Assembly: GCA_030753015.1 (NCBI GenBank) | Contig: JASMDC010000012.1 | Location: 1-64,000 of the forward strand | Reading direction: 5' to 3' | DNA from: Candidatus Undinarchaeales archaeon | Lineage (GTDB): Archaea; SpSt-1190; JASMDC01 | Length of the DNA stretch: 64,000 nt | In this document: positions 25,612-34,018 of the stretch, piece after piece | Layout of the letters: each line of letters begins with the position of its first letter | Numbering within the stretch: position 1 is the first letter of the stretch | Position numbers and translations under genes: made by a program | The notes under the pieces: model-generated | Databases searched by the model: none | The model's input: only the letters and a program-made list of their open reading frames with translations | Told to the model about the DNA's origin: nothing

Positions 25612-25872
25612 CTAATCCTCACCGAACATGTGCTTCAGCGGCCGGATGTAGAGTACCAGCGCCAGAACGATGAACGCCCACCAGTAGGGCAGGACCCAGT
25701 CGGCGAAGTAAGCACCAACAGGCACCCCGATAAAGAACCCGCCCTTCCCGATGAACCGGATGTCGATGAAGTCCAGCTTACTTGCTTTATAGTCCAACCA
25801 CTCGTGCCAGCCCATGTCCTTGGGCTTCTTCTTCGTGGGTTCGCTCGATTCGTTGGTTTCTTCTTCTGCCAT
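25612..25872 (-). CDS. Tiny two-span membrane protein (copy A), ABC-cluster accessory
   Basis: The product has 86 residues. It begins with a charged, Lys-rich tail (EPTKKKPKDMGWHEWLDYKA), then two hydrophobic segments, then the ending IRPLKHMFGED. It is a clear paralog of the next gene upstream (25902-26156): DMGWHEWLD and IRPLKHMFG are shared almost exactly. I know no family for it. Its position between two MacB-type permeases suggests a dedicated accessory subunit. The conserved WHEWLD and RPLKHMFG ends probably face the cytoplasm. Confidence 0.8.
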   Translation of the reverse strand: MAEEETNESSEPTKKKPKDMGWHEWLDYKASKLDFIDIRFIGKGGFFIGVPVGAYFADWVLPYWWAFIVLALVLYIRPLKHMFGED

Positions 25873-25901
25873 GGAGTATCACCTTTACGGGCGGAGTGTC
25901 C

Positions 25902-26156
25902 TTACCCGAACATATGCTTGAGCGGCCTGATGTAGCAGAGCAGCGCCAGGACGACGATGGGTATCCAGTAGGGCGTGATGTAGCCGGGGAAGTGCGCCCC
26001 TATCACGAGCCCGAACAGCAACCCGATATTCCCGATGAGCTTCACGTCCACGTAGTCGAGTTTCGTCACCTTGAAGTCCAGCCACTCATGCCAGCCCATG
26101 TCCTTGGGATCCTTTCCCTTGGGTGTGCTTTCATCTTTCGTATCTTCTTCAGCCAT
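25902..26156 (-). CDS. Tiny two-span membrane protein (copy B), ABC-cluster accessory
   Basis: The product has 84 residues, paralogous to 25612-25872, with the same DMGWHEWLD and IRPLKHMFG boxes and a more divergent hydrophobic core. It sits 20 bases downstream of a MacB-type permease and 30 bases upstream of copy A. The permease, small, small, permease arrangement suggests each permease pairs with one small protein. No known domain was recognised. Confidence 0.8.
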   Translation of the reverse strand: MAEEDTKDESTPKGKDPKDMGWHEWLDFKVTKLDYVDVKLIGNIGLLFGLVIGAHFPGYITPYWIPIVVLALLCYIRPLKHMFG

Positions 26157-26175
26157 GATGGATCATCTCCTTTCG

Positions 26176-27363
26176 CTACTTTCTGAGGCTCTCCACGGGG
26201 TGGAGCTGGGCTGCCTGCCACGCGGGCATTACCCCCGACAGGCTGCCGGTGAGGAACGAGAACCCAAGTGCTGTGCCGATGAGACCGGGTGTGATGTAGA
26301 GGTGGAGGATGAAGCCGGCGGCCCCGGCCCCCGCCTGGGCGAGGAGGGCGAACGAAAGCCCCACGCCCACTCCTAAAAGCCCCCCCACGAGGCCCAGAAG
26401 GCCCGACTCGATGAGGAAGATGGCGAGGATGTCGCCGTTGCGGGCGCCCACCGCCTTGAGTATGCCGATCTCCCGCTGGCGCTCCATCACCGAAGTGTAC
26501 ATGGTGTTCATGATGCCGATGCCGCCGACTACCAGTGCGATGGAGGCAACGCCAACGAACAACACCTGGATGGCGAGCATGATCCCCCCCATCAGGTCCA
26601 TCATCTGGTTGGCGGTCTGGACCGAGAAGTCCGCCTGGCCCCGGAAGTCCTCCAGCTCCTCCTTGATGTCCTCGGCCACCTTGGCCGGATCGAGCCCCGG
26701 ACGGACAATGGCTATCATATTGGACACCTCCTCGGGCTTGTCCATAAGCTCCCGCGCCATGTCCTTGGTGATGTAGAGTTGGGAGTCGTCCTGGGAGTTG
26801 CCCATGCTCTCGAGGATCCCGACGACCTTGAAACGGTGGCCATCCACGACCAGGTTCCCTCGCAGGGGCACGGGCTTGTCGAAGTAGCCATTGGCTATCC
26901 TGGAGCCGATGACTATGTTGGAGCGGTCGGCGGGATTGAGCATCCGTCCCGCCGACACATCAATACCCATTCGGTGGAAGAAGAACCCTATGTCCTTTGG
27001 GGAGACGCCGATGATGAAGGTGACGTACTTCTCCTGGCCGTACTCGATGGTGGTGGCGCCCGAGAGCATGCTCATAGTCCGGTCCACGCCCCGAACCCGG
27101 TCCACCACCTTGGCGTCCCGCTCGGTGAGGGCTCCAGCAGAGACCCCGAAGCTCCCCATCCCCCCCTCGCCGGTGAGGATCATGACCATGTCGGTGCCCA
27201 TGCGCTCGAACTGCTCGTTCATGTAGCCCTCCAGCCCCTTGGTGATGGAGATGAGGCTCACAACAGCCGCCACGGCGATGAACACCCCCAGGACGGTCAG
27301 CCAGGAGCGAAGCCCCCGCCGGGTCAGGTTCCGTACCGCGATTATGAAGTATTCGCCGATCAT
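26176..27363 (-). CDS. MacB-type ABC transporter permease (copy 2)
   Basis: The product has 395 residues and is almost superimposable on copy 1: same length, same N-terminus (MIGEYFIIAVRNL) and the identical block SVMERQREIGILKAVGARNG. One N-terminal helix, a periplasmic-type domain and three C-terminal helices. The strong similarity suggests a recent duplication together with the mini membrane gene. Same operon and ATPase as the other permeases. Confidence 0.92.
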   Translation of the reverse strand: MIGEYFIIAVRNLTRRGLRSWLTVLGVFIAVAAVVSLISITKGLEGYMNEQFERMGTDMVMILTGEGGMGSFGVSAGALTERDAKVVDRVRGVDRTMSMLSGATTIEYGQEKYVTFIIGVSPKDIGFFFHRMGIDVSAGRMLNPADRSNIVIGSRIANGYFDKPVPLRGNLVVDGHRFKVVGILESMGNSQDDSQLYITKDMARELMDKPEEVSNMIAIVRPGLDPAKVAEDIKEELEDFRGQADFSVQTANQMMDLMGGIMLAIQVLFVGVASIALVVGGIGIMNTMYTSVMERQREIGILKAVGARNGDILAIFLIESGLLGLVGGLLGVGVGLSFALLAQAGAGAAGFILHLYITPGLIGTALGFSFLTGSLSGVMPAWQAAQLHPVESLRK

Positions 27364-27372
27364 GGTATCACC

Positions 27373-28572
27373 TCACTCGTACCTCAACGCCTCCACGGGA
27401 TGGAGGTTGGCCGCCTGCAGAGCCGGGAGCACCCCCGAGATGCTCCCCACCAGGAAGGAGAATCCGATGGCCCCCACCCACAGGTGGATCCCCAGGTCGG
27501 GCTGCATGGCCGGGATGCCCGCTGCGGTGGCCCCTATACCCATGAGCAGCCCCAGACCGGCGCCCACTATGCATCCCAGGATGCCGCCCACGGTGCCCAG
27601 CATCCCCGACTCGATGAGAAAGATCGCGAGGATGTCCCCGTTGCGCGCCCCCACGGCCTTGAGTATACCGATCTCCGGGGTGCGCTCCAGAACGGATGTG
27701 TACATGGTGTTCATGATACCGATGCCGCCCACCACCAGGGAGATGGCGGCCATCCCCACGATCAGGCCCTGGATGGCCAGCATGGCAGCACCCGCCATCT
27801 CCGCCATGCCGGCCATGGTGTTGACCGCAAAATCCTCCTTGCCCCTGGAGTCCTCCAGCTCCTCCTTGACCTCGTCGGCCACCTTCTGCGGGTCGAATCC
27901 CTTCTTGGGCCTCACGTAGAACATGGACACCTCGTCCCCCACGCCCAGGACCTCCTTGCCCTTCTTCCAGGGGACGAAGAAGTTGGAGTTGTCCTGCTCG
28001 TTCCCGAAGTCCTCCATGACCCCCACCACGGTGAAGGTGTGGCCGCGGACGTCGACCTTGCTGCGCAGGCGGACGGGCTTGTCGAACTTGTCCCGGGTGT
28101 ACGCAACACCCACGACGGCCGCGTCGCGGTCCGATCTCAGAAAGTCCCTGCCCTGCTCCACCTCGAACCCGAACATCCTCTCGATGACGCCGTCCATGAG
28201 ATGGTTGGGGGTGATCACGAGGTAGCCCCGGGTTTCCTGCCCGCTGCGCTCGAAGGTCACCACGGTGAAGATGAAGGGCGCCACCGAGTCCACCCCGCGC
28301 ACACGCTCGATGACCTTCTGATCCTTTGAGGTCATGGGCTCGATGGCCATGCCCCCCGCGCCCATGGTGCCGCCCACACCGGGCAGGACCATGATCAGGT
28401 CGTACCCGACCTTCGAGTACATCTCGTCCATGTATTTCTGGAGCCCGGCGCCCATGGACATGAGCGCCACCACGGAGGCGATGCCGATGAAGATTCCCAG
28501 CACGGTGAGGAAGGACCGGGTCCCGCGACTGCGCAGGTTCCGGAACGCGATGCGGAAGTAATCTGCGATCAT
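27373..28572 (-). CDS. MacB-type ABC transporter permease (copy 3)
   Basis: The product has 399 residues. The N-terminal RNLRSRGTRSFLTVLGIFIG helix, extracellular domain and C-terminal helices follow the MacB pattern, with GGIGIMNTMYTSVLER before the third-last helix. It is most similar to copy 4 (28582-29781). The cluster therefore holds two pairs of permease paralogs. The gene follows copy 4 after nine bases. Confidence 0.92.
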   Translation of the reverse strand: MIADYFRIAFRNLRSRGTRSFLTVLGIFIGIASVVALMSMGAGLQKYMDEMYSKVGYDLIMVLPGVGGTMGAGGMAIEPMTSKDQKVIERVRGVDSVAPFIFTVVTFERSGQETRGYLVITPNHLMDGVIERMFGFEVEQGRDFLRSDRDAAVVGVAYTRDKFDKPVRLRSKVDVRGHTFTVVGVMEDFGNEQDNSNFFVPWKKGKEVLGVGDEVSMFYVRPKKGFDPQKVADEVKEELEDSRGKEDFAVNTMAGMAEMAGAAMLAIQGLIVGMAAISLVVGGIGIMNTMYTSVLERTPEIGILKAVGARNGDILAIFLIESGMLGTVGGILGCIVGAGLGLLMGIGATAAGIPAMQPDLGIHLWVGAIGFSFLVGSISGVLPALQAANLHPVEALRYE

Positions 28573-28581
28573 CTCTTTCCC

Positions 28582-29781
28582 TCACTCATAGCGCAACGCC
28601 TCTACGGGATGCAGGTTCGCCGCCTGCATGGCCGGGAGCAGCCCCGACGCGCTACCCACGATGAAGGAGAACGCGATGGAGCCGATCCACAGGTGGATCC
28701 CCAGGTCGGGCTGCATGGCCGAGATGCCCGCGGACCTGGCGCCGACGCCCATGAGCAGCCCCAGGCCAACGCCCACCAGGCATCCCAGGATGCCCCCCAC
28801 GGTGCCCAGCATCCCAGACTCGATGAGAAAGATCATCATGATGTCCCCGTTGCGGGCGCCCACGGCCTTGAGTATGCCGATCTCCTGGGTGCGCTCCAGC
28901 ACGGACGTATACATGGTGTTCATGATGCCGATGCCGCCCACCACCAGTGATATGGCGGCCATGCCGATGATCAGGCCTTGGACGGCAAGCATGCCGGCCA
29001 TGACCATCGCGCTCATGGTGGCTAGGGTATTGACCGCAAAATCCTCCTTGCCCCGATGGTCCTCTAGCTCCTCGCGGATGTCCGCGGCCACCTTCTCCAC
29101 GTCGAACCCGTTCTTTGCGGTCGCGTAGATCATGGACACCTCGTCCCCGACGCCCAGGACCTCCTTGCCCTTGTCCCAGGGGACGTAGATGGTGGAGTCC
29201 TTCTGCACGGCCCCAATGGCCTCCAGGAGGCCCACGACCTTGAACTCGTGGCCACGGACGGTGAGCTTGCTGTGCATGGTAACGGGTTTGTCGTACATAT
29301 CGCCCACGAACTCGGTCCCCACGACGATCGCGTCCCGGTCACTGGTCCGCAGGGGCCGGCCCTGGGTCACGTAGTACCCGAACATCTTGCCCACCACGTC
29401 GTCCGTGATGTGGTTGGGGATGACGCCGATGAATCCCTTCCTCTCCTGGCCCGCGTGCTCAATGGTCACCAAGGACATTATCATCGGCATGACCAGGTCC
29501 ACTCCGCGCACCCGCTCGATGATTTTGACGTCCTTGCTGGTGAACGGTTCGATGGACAGCCCCCCGGCACCCATGGTGCCTCCCACACCGGGCATGATCA
29601 TGATCTTGTCATACCCCACCTTCGAATAGGCATCGTCCATGAAGTTCTTTAGCCCGGTCCCCATGGAGACCAGGGACACCACGGCAGCGATGCCGATGAA
29701 GATGCCGAGCACGGTGAGGAACGAGCGGGTTCCGCGACTGCGCAGGTTCCGGAACGCGATCCTGAAGTACTCGGTGAACAC
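28582..29781 (-). CDS. MacB-type ABC transporter permease (copy 4)
   Basis: The product has 399 residues, a close paralog of copy 3, with the same RNLRSRGTRSFLTVLGIFIG start and matching C-terminus (LHPVEALRYE). The extracellular domain differs more than the membrane parts, as expected if each copy recognises a different partner. It is the first permease after the NEW3-like surface gene in transcription order. Confidence 0.92.
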   Translation of the reverse strand: MFTEYFRIAFRNLRSRGTRSFLTVLGIFIGIAAVVSLVSMGTGLKNFMDDAYSKVGYDKIMIMPGVGGTMGAGGLSIEPFTSKDVKIIERVRGVDLVMPMIMSLVTIEHAGQERKGFIGVIPNHITDDVVGKMFGYYVTQGRPLRTSDRDAIVVGTEFVGDMYDKPVTMHSKLTVRGHEFKVVGLLEAIGAVQKDSTIYVPWDKGKEVLGVGDEVSMIYATAKNGFDVEKVAADIREELEDHRGKEDFAVNTLATMSAMVMAGMLAVQGLIIGMAAISLVVGGIGIMNTMYTSVLERTQEIGILKAVGARNGDIMMIFLIESGMLGTVGGILGCLVGVGLGLLMGVGARSAGISAMQPDLGIHLWIGSIAFSFIVGSASGLLPAMQAANLHPVEALRYE

Positions 29782-29826
29782 GGTATCACTTCCCTATCAT
29801 GGTCCTGTGCCCTCCCGGGCAGGGGC

Positions 29827-31803
29827 TCACTTGGAGCCCCTGCGCCAGAAGAAGCGGTACGCGCCGTACAGGCCGCCGACGAATACCAAGAGACCCGTCA
29901 CTATACCGATGACAGCTCCGGTCCCCATGGTGAACTCGAGCCCTAGGCGCTTGATGTCCTCTGCCCCGTAGATGGTCAGTTCGATATTCTCCGTCTTGGT
30001 GTAGATCTTCCGACTGGAGTCCTGATATTCTACGGTCACGGGGAACTCCAGGTTCCCGGGTGCGGCATCGGCATTGACCTTGAGCTCGAACTCCGCCGTC
30101 TCGAAGTCGTCGGAGTCCATCTTGCCCACGTAGATTCGGTCCGAGGACAGGACCTCCAGAGCGTCGGTGGGGGCCACCGAGACCGTCAGGAACTTGATGT
30201 TCTCTGTGCCCTTGTTCACGAAGTTCAGGGTCACGGTCCCCTTCTGTCCCGCCTTGTAAAGGGGCGACTTCTCAAGTCCGATCTGGAGGCGCGGGACCTC
30301 GCCCGTGAGCTCGCCTATGGGATCGCCAGCCAAGTAGAGCCGGAGCAGTGTGTGCTTCTCCTCGGTATACTCGTGGTTCTGGGTGTCGCTGAATCTCAGC
30401 TGGAGTTCGAGGTCAGAGGTTGCCGCAGCGAACACCTCGGGCACGTGGATTGTGTAGGTGAGGGTGGCCTTTGCGTTGGCCGCAAGGCTCTCCACGAACG
30501 TCGTGGGCGAGGAGAGCACCTTCACTCTCTTGGGTACCAGTAGCTGGGCCACCACGGACCGGGCCTCCTCGGCGCCCACGTTGAGCAGCTCGATGGACAC
30601 GTCCTGGGTGGTCCCCTTCTTGAACAGGTCGGGGGCAGCCACCCGCAGGTCCAGGTCGGGCTTCGAACCCACCACGAGGGTGAGGATGCTCATGCGGGTG
30701 AAGCGTTCGCCCAAGCTGTCCAGGTAGGAGATGCCTACTGGGACCTTGTAGATACCAGGAGCGGCGGTTCCTGCCGCCGACAGGTCGAACTGCACGGTGC
30801 CCTCGGTACCTGGAGCAAGGCTGTCCAGTACCCGTTCTGCCGACGACTGGCTTGTTGCGAAGGGGAGGGTCTCTGACGAGAGGACCAGGCCAACGGTGAT
30901 GCTCCGCAGGGGCACGTCCGAGGCGCTCTTCAAGGTGAGGTAGACGCTGGCGTCCCCGCCGGGCGGGATGCGCACGGGATCGGTTGTCGTACCTGCAACG
31001 AGCAGGTCGCGTCCGACCGCCTTGCGCACGTTCAACGCGAGCTCGAGGCTCTTTGTAGCCGTTGCGCCTTTGCTCTTGTAGGTGAGGGTGAGCGGAAGGA
31101 TATAGATACCGTCCGCACCGTCACCGATCCCCAGGGAGATGTACACCTTCTTCGCGGATCGGGGGCCCATATCCCCCAGCCATCGGCTGTTACCGGTACT
31201 TAGGAGATAGAAGAGGCTGGAGTCCGTGGATCCCTTGGGCGTGGTGCTGATGTCCAGCTGAACGTCCTGGGCCTTCCCAAGGCCCGAGTTCTCGAGGGTA
31301 AGGGCTGCAGTGACGGTCCCGCCCGGTACGAGGTGCTCGGGTTCAAGGACAATCTCTTTGAGCGTGAAGTCCGCTCCGGACTCCACGTCGATGCTCACCT
31401 TATTGACTGTCACTTCCTCGCCCTCGGCGCACGTGTCGGGGCAAGCGGCTATCTCAAGCTCATATGTGTCCTCCGGCGCGTCCTCGGCCACGATGACATA
31501 GAACTTGCGGTACACTTCCGTCTTGGGTGCGAGACTGCCGATATGGAACGATTCGCTCTCACCCGGTTTCAGGCTGAACGGGTACTTGGGCCGCACCTCA
31601 AGCACAAGATCGGACGCTGTGTTCTGTGCGTAGTTGTCCACCTTGATGCTCACCTCCACCTGGCGCCCGGGCTCGGCAGGGGCCGGGTCATAGCTCAATC
31701 CGAGCACGCGGATGTTCGGCTCCGTCGGGAGGAAGTCGGCCCCGGCCGAAAGGGCTAGAATCAGGGCGCATACGATACCGGCTACGATCTTCTTGTCAGT
31801 CAT
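29827..31803 (-). CDS. NEW3/COG1361-type S-layer-like exported protein
   Basis: The product has 658 residues. It has an N-terminal signal peptide (IVAGIVCALILALSAGADF), then several repeated immunoglobulin-like units marked by NYAQNTASDLVLEV, ENSGLGKAQDVQLD, VGAEEARSVVAQL and NKGTENIKFLTVS, and a C-terminal membrane anchor (MGTGAVIGIVTGLLVFVGGL) with a basic tail. This is the architecture of archaeal NEW3/COG1361 proteins found beside MacB-type exporters. It overlaps the ATPase gene by four bases. Likely an extracellular partner that captures or presents the substrate handled by the permeases. Confidence 0.85.
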   Translation of the reverse strand: MTDKKIVAGIVCALILALSAGADFLPTEPNIRVLGLSYDPAPAEPGRQVEVSIKVDNYAQNTASDLVLEVRPKYPFSLKPGESESFHIGSLAPKTEVYRKFYVIVAEDAPEDTYELEIAACPDTCAEGEEVTVNKVSIDVESGADFTLKEIVLEPEHLVPGGTVTAALTLENSGLGKAQDVQLDISTTPKGSTDSSLFYLLSTGNSRWLGDMGPRSAKKVYISLGIGDGADGIYILPLTLTYKSKGATATKSLELALNVRKAVGRDLLVAGTTTDPVRIPPGGDASVYLTLKSASDVPLRSITVGLVLSSETLPFATSQSSAERVLDSLAPGTEGTVQFDLSAAGTAAPGIYKVPVGISYLDSLGERFTRMSILTLVVGSKPDLDLRVAAPDLFKKGTTQDVSIELLNVGAEEARSVVAQLLVPKRVKVLSSPTTFVESLAANAKATLTYTIHVPEVFAAATSDLELQLRFSDTQNHEYTEEKHTLLRLYLAGDPIGELTGEVPRLQIGLEKSPLYKAGQKGTVTLNFVNKGTENIKFLTVSVAPTDALEVLSSDRIYVGKMDSDDFETAEFELKVNADAAPGNLEFPVTVEYQDSSRKIYTKTENIELTIYGAEDIKRLGLEFTMGTGAVIGIVTGLLVFVGGLYGAYRFFWRRGSK

Positions 31804-32582
31804 GATTTCTCACCTTTCTTTGTATCCTTCTTCTTCTCTTTCTTTGCTTCCAAAGCATGGTTCTCTTTGTACTTCAAACGGTCGACGACAGCGCCGTCCA
31901 GGAGATAGACGGTCCGCTTCGCATACGTGGCGAGGTGGTCGTCGTGGGTCACCATGATGATGGTCTTGCCCTCCTTGTGGAGCTTGGAAAGCATGGTCAT
32001 GATGTCCCGCCCCATCTTCGAGTCCACGTTCCCGGTGGGCTCATCAGCGAGTATGATATCGGGATCGTTGCACAGCGCACGAGCGATGGCCACGCGCTGC
32101 TGCTGGCCCCCTGACAGTTCAGAGGGCAGATGGTCCATGCGGTTGCCCAGCTCCATCTTCTCCAAAAGCTCAGTGGCCCGTTCAAACCGTTCGTCCGAGC
32201 TGTATCCCTGGAATACCATGGGCAGCATGACGTTCTCGAGAGCGGTGAGCCCCGGGATGAGGTTGAACTGCTGGAAGATGAACCCGATATTCTGCCCACG
32301 GATCTGGGCCAGATCGCTCTCCTCCAGTTCGGCGATGTCCTGGCCCTCCAGGAGGATGGTCCCGTCCGTAGGCACGTCCAAGCATCCCACCATGTTCATG
32401 GCGGTGCTCTTCCCCGAGCCCGAGGGTCCCATGATGGCCACGAACTCCCCCTGGTGAATGGTAAGATCGATACCGCGAAGGGCATGGACGGCAGCGTCAC
32501 CCTCGCCGTAGATCTTCGTGACCCCCTTGAGGATAAGCAGGGTGGTCCCCCCGTCACCGCTGGTTTTCTCGTCCTTGGCCAT
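31800..32582 (-). CDS. MacB/LolD-type ABC transporter ATPase
   Basis: The product has 260 residues. Walker A is GPSGSGKST, the Q-loop lies in GFIFQQFNL, the signature is LSGGQQQR, Walker B is DIILADEPTG and the switch His is VTHDDH. This is the MacB/LolD subtype. A Lys-rich C-terminal tail (KKEKKKDTKKGEKS) is added. It is the only ATPase for four permeases in the cluster, so it is presumably shared. Upstream lies a GbsR-like regulator gene. Confidence 0.95.
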   Translation of the reverse strand: MAKDEKTSGDGGTTLLILKGVTKIYGEGDAAVHALRGIDLTIHQGEFVAIMGPSGSGKSTAMNMVGCLDVPTDGTILLEGQDIAELEESDLAQIRGQNIGFIFQQFNLIPGLTALENVMLPMVFQGYSSDERFERATELLEKMELGNRMDHLPSELSGGQQQRVAIARALCNDPDIILADEPTGNVDSKMGRDIMTMLSKLHKEGKTIIMVTHDDHLATYAKRTVYLLDGAVVDRLKYKENHALEAKKEKKKDTKKGEKS

Positions 32583-32606
32583 GGTCTCACCTTCTGTTCT
32601 TGTCTC

Positions 32607-33173
32607 CTATCTCTTCAGAGCCTCGAAGCTATTCTCCAAGGGAATGCCGTGCTTCTCCTCGAGGAAATTGAAGATGTCCTCGTAGATCTCTATGACCTGT
32701 GTGTACTCGTTCTCGAGCTTGCGGAGGGTCTTGATCCGGTACTCCAGGTCAGCCCGCTCCTCGGGCGATGCCTTGGAGCTCTTCTGCAATCCCTCGAAGT
32801 CCGCAAGAGCAGTGCGCACCGCATCACGGAGCGTGCGGGACATGACGGGAATCTGGGTCATGAGGATGAGCAAGGCCTTCCCCAGTTCGAGGGTCATCAC
32901 CGAGAAGTACAGCTTCTTGCTCCCCGGCCGGGTCTCATGCCGGACCTTCTTGAGCCCCACTAGCAGTTTGAGGTTGGTGGAGAGGGAGGAGAGGCTGTAG
33001 CCCGTGCGCGCAGAGAGCTCCTGCATGGTGACGGGCTCGGGAGAGAACATGAGCGTGAACATGATCCTGCCAAAGATGGGGGACATGCCCATGGGCGCCA
33101 TGACCGGGATGACGTTCGTCAGCAGATCATCCTCGATGCCCTTTATCTCCGATGCGAGCGTTTTCATAGCCAT
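32607..33173 (-). CDS. GbsR/MarR-type transcriptional regulator (copy 1)
   Basis: The product has 188 residues. The winged helix is PVTMQELSARTGYSLSSLST with the wing RHETRPGSKKLYF, followed by a long helical C-terminal half probably used for dimerisation. It matches the GbsR-like subgroup of the MarR superfamily. Paralogous to 33269-33826. It is the promoter-proximal gene of the MacB-type operon, so it likely controls that operon. Upstream DNA is very AT-rich with inverted repeats. Confidence 0.85.
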   Translation of the reverse strand: MAMKTLASEIKGIEDDLLTNVIPVMAPMGMSPIFGRIMFTLMFSPEPVTMQELSARTGYSLSSLSTNLKLLVGLKKVRHETRPGSKKLYFSVMTLELGKALLILMTQIPVMSRTLRDAVRTALADFEGLQKSSKASPEERADLEYRIKTLRKLENEYTQVIEIYEDIFNFLEEKHGIPLENSFEALKR

Positions 33174-33184
33174 GTCATCCCCTG

Positions 33185-33270
33185 GATATTCGAATTTTAT
33201 ATTATTTACTGTATTTTTAGAACATTCCGAATTTAAATAATTTTAGTATATACTGAAAATACCGAATATC
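33185..33270. promoter_or_regulatory. AT-rich promoter/operator of the MacB-type operon
   Basis: The AT content rises sharply. GATATTCG (33185-33192) and CGAATATC (33263-33270) form a spaced inverted repeat. TTTTAGTATATACTGAAAA (33241-33259) is a near-perfect palindrome around AGTATATACT. These are plausible TATA and regulator sites for the downstream regulator/ATPase operon. Confidence 0.5.
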
Positions 33271-33826
33271 ATCCGACACTCTCCTCTCCTTCGATGATGA
33301 ACCTGCCTATGAGCATCATGAACCGCTCCATTAGCTGATAGTCCTTTTCCATCCCATCGACTATCTCGAGCCGCTTCCGGAGTGCCTCACGTTCCTCTGC
33401 GGTCGCGCCCTCCTCATCCAAGCGCTCCTCCACGGCCAAGTACCCCTTGCGGATGCGCGGGAGGTCCCTGAGCATCACCTTGACCTCTCGTTCGTACCCG
33501 ATGCGCATGATGTTCATCATGATCTCAAGGAGCTTCTTGGATCTGATCGATATGTACGACTTCTTGCTCCCAGGTCGTTTATCACGTCGCACAATACCCA
33601 TACCGTCGAGGGCACGGACGTTCCTGCTGAGGGTCGGAAGGCTGTAGCCCGTCTTTTCCGAGAGCTCCTGCATGGTGACTGGCCCCTCTACCAGGAAGAG
33701 CTCGGCCATGATTCTTCCCGGAGCGGCGGGGAGCCCGAAGCTGGTCGTGACATCAACGAAGAGCTGATGGAACTCTTCATCGGCGGTCTTGATGAGAGCG
33801 TCATGTGGCGATGTGTGCGAGGTCAT
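33269..33826 (-). CDS. GbsR/MarR-type transcriptional regulator (copy 2)
   Basis: The product has 185 residues and the same plan as copy 1: PVTMQELSEKTGYSLPTLSR helix-turn-helix, RRDKRPGSKKSYI wing and a long helical tail. The RPGSKK wing is shared with copy 1, so both may bind related DNA. It lies directly upstream of copy 1 and has its own AT-rich promoter with TTGTTAC-type repeats. It may regulate itself, copy 1 or the divergent coiled-coil gene at 34019. Confidence 0.85.
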   Translation of the reverse strand: MTSHTSPHDALIKTADEEFHQLFVDVTTSFGLPAAPGRIMAELFLVEGPVTMQELSEKTGYSLPTLSRNVRALDGMGIVRRDKRPGSKKSYISIRSKKLLEIMMNIMRIGYEREVKVMLRDLPRIRKGYLAVEERLDEEGATAEEREALRKRLEIVDGMEKDYQLMERFMMLIGRFIIEGEESVG

Positions 33827-33847
33827 AGGTGGACAAGTATATGGCGT

Positions 33848-33927
33848 TTGTTACTTTTATATTTTTCTTAATTATGAAAAATAAGCAACAAGTGAAATCT
33901 TCTATGCTACATATCCGTTTTTGTTAC
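33848..33927. promoter_or_regulatory. TTGTTAC repeats upstream of regulator copy 2
   Basis: TTGTTACTT (33848-33856) and AAGCAACAA (33883-33891) form an inverted pair around an AT-rich TATA-like core. A third copy, TTGTTACAA, follows at 33921. These are candidate operators for the GbsR-like proteins in the divergent intergenic region that ends at 34018. Confidence 0.5.
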
Positions 33928-34018
33928 AATTTAGAAACGCTAGGCGGCGGATACGTCCGGCCGGTTTCGTAAGGTTTTTAAGCCCCGCCGGGTAATATAA
34001 CTACGGAGTGGTAACTAG

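Noticed and set aside
26779-28329. 516-residue plus-strand ORF over the permeases
   Set aside because: Antisense shadow of MacB-type permeases, with His/Asp/Gly-rich random-like sequence.
24403-29781. Mobile element origin for the repeated permease genes
   Set aside because: No transposase, terminal repeats or target duplications were seen; tandem gene duplication explains the similarity.
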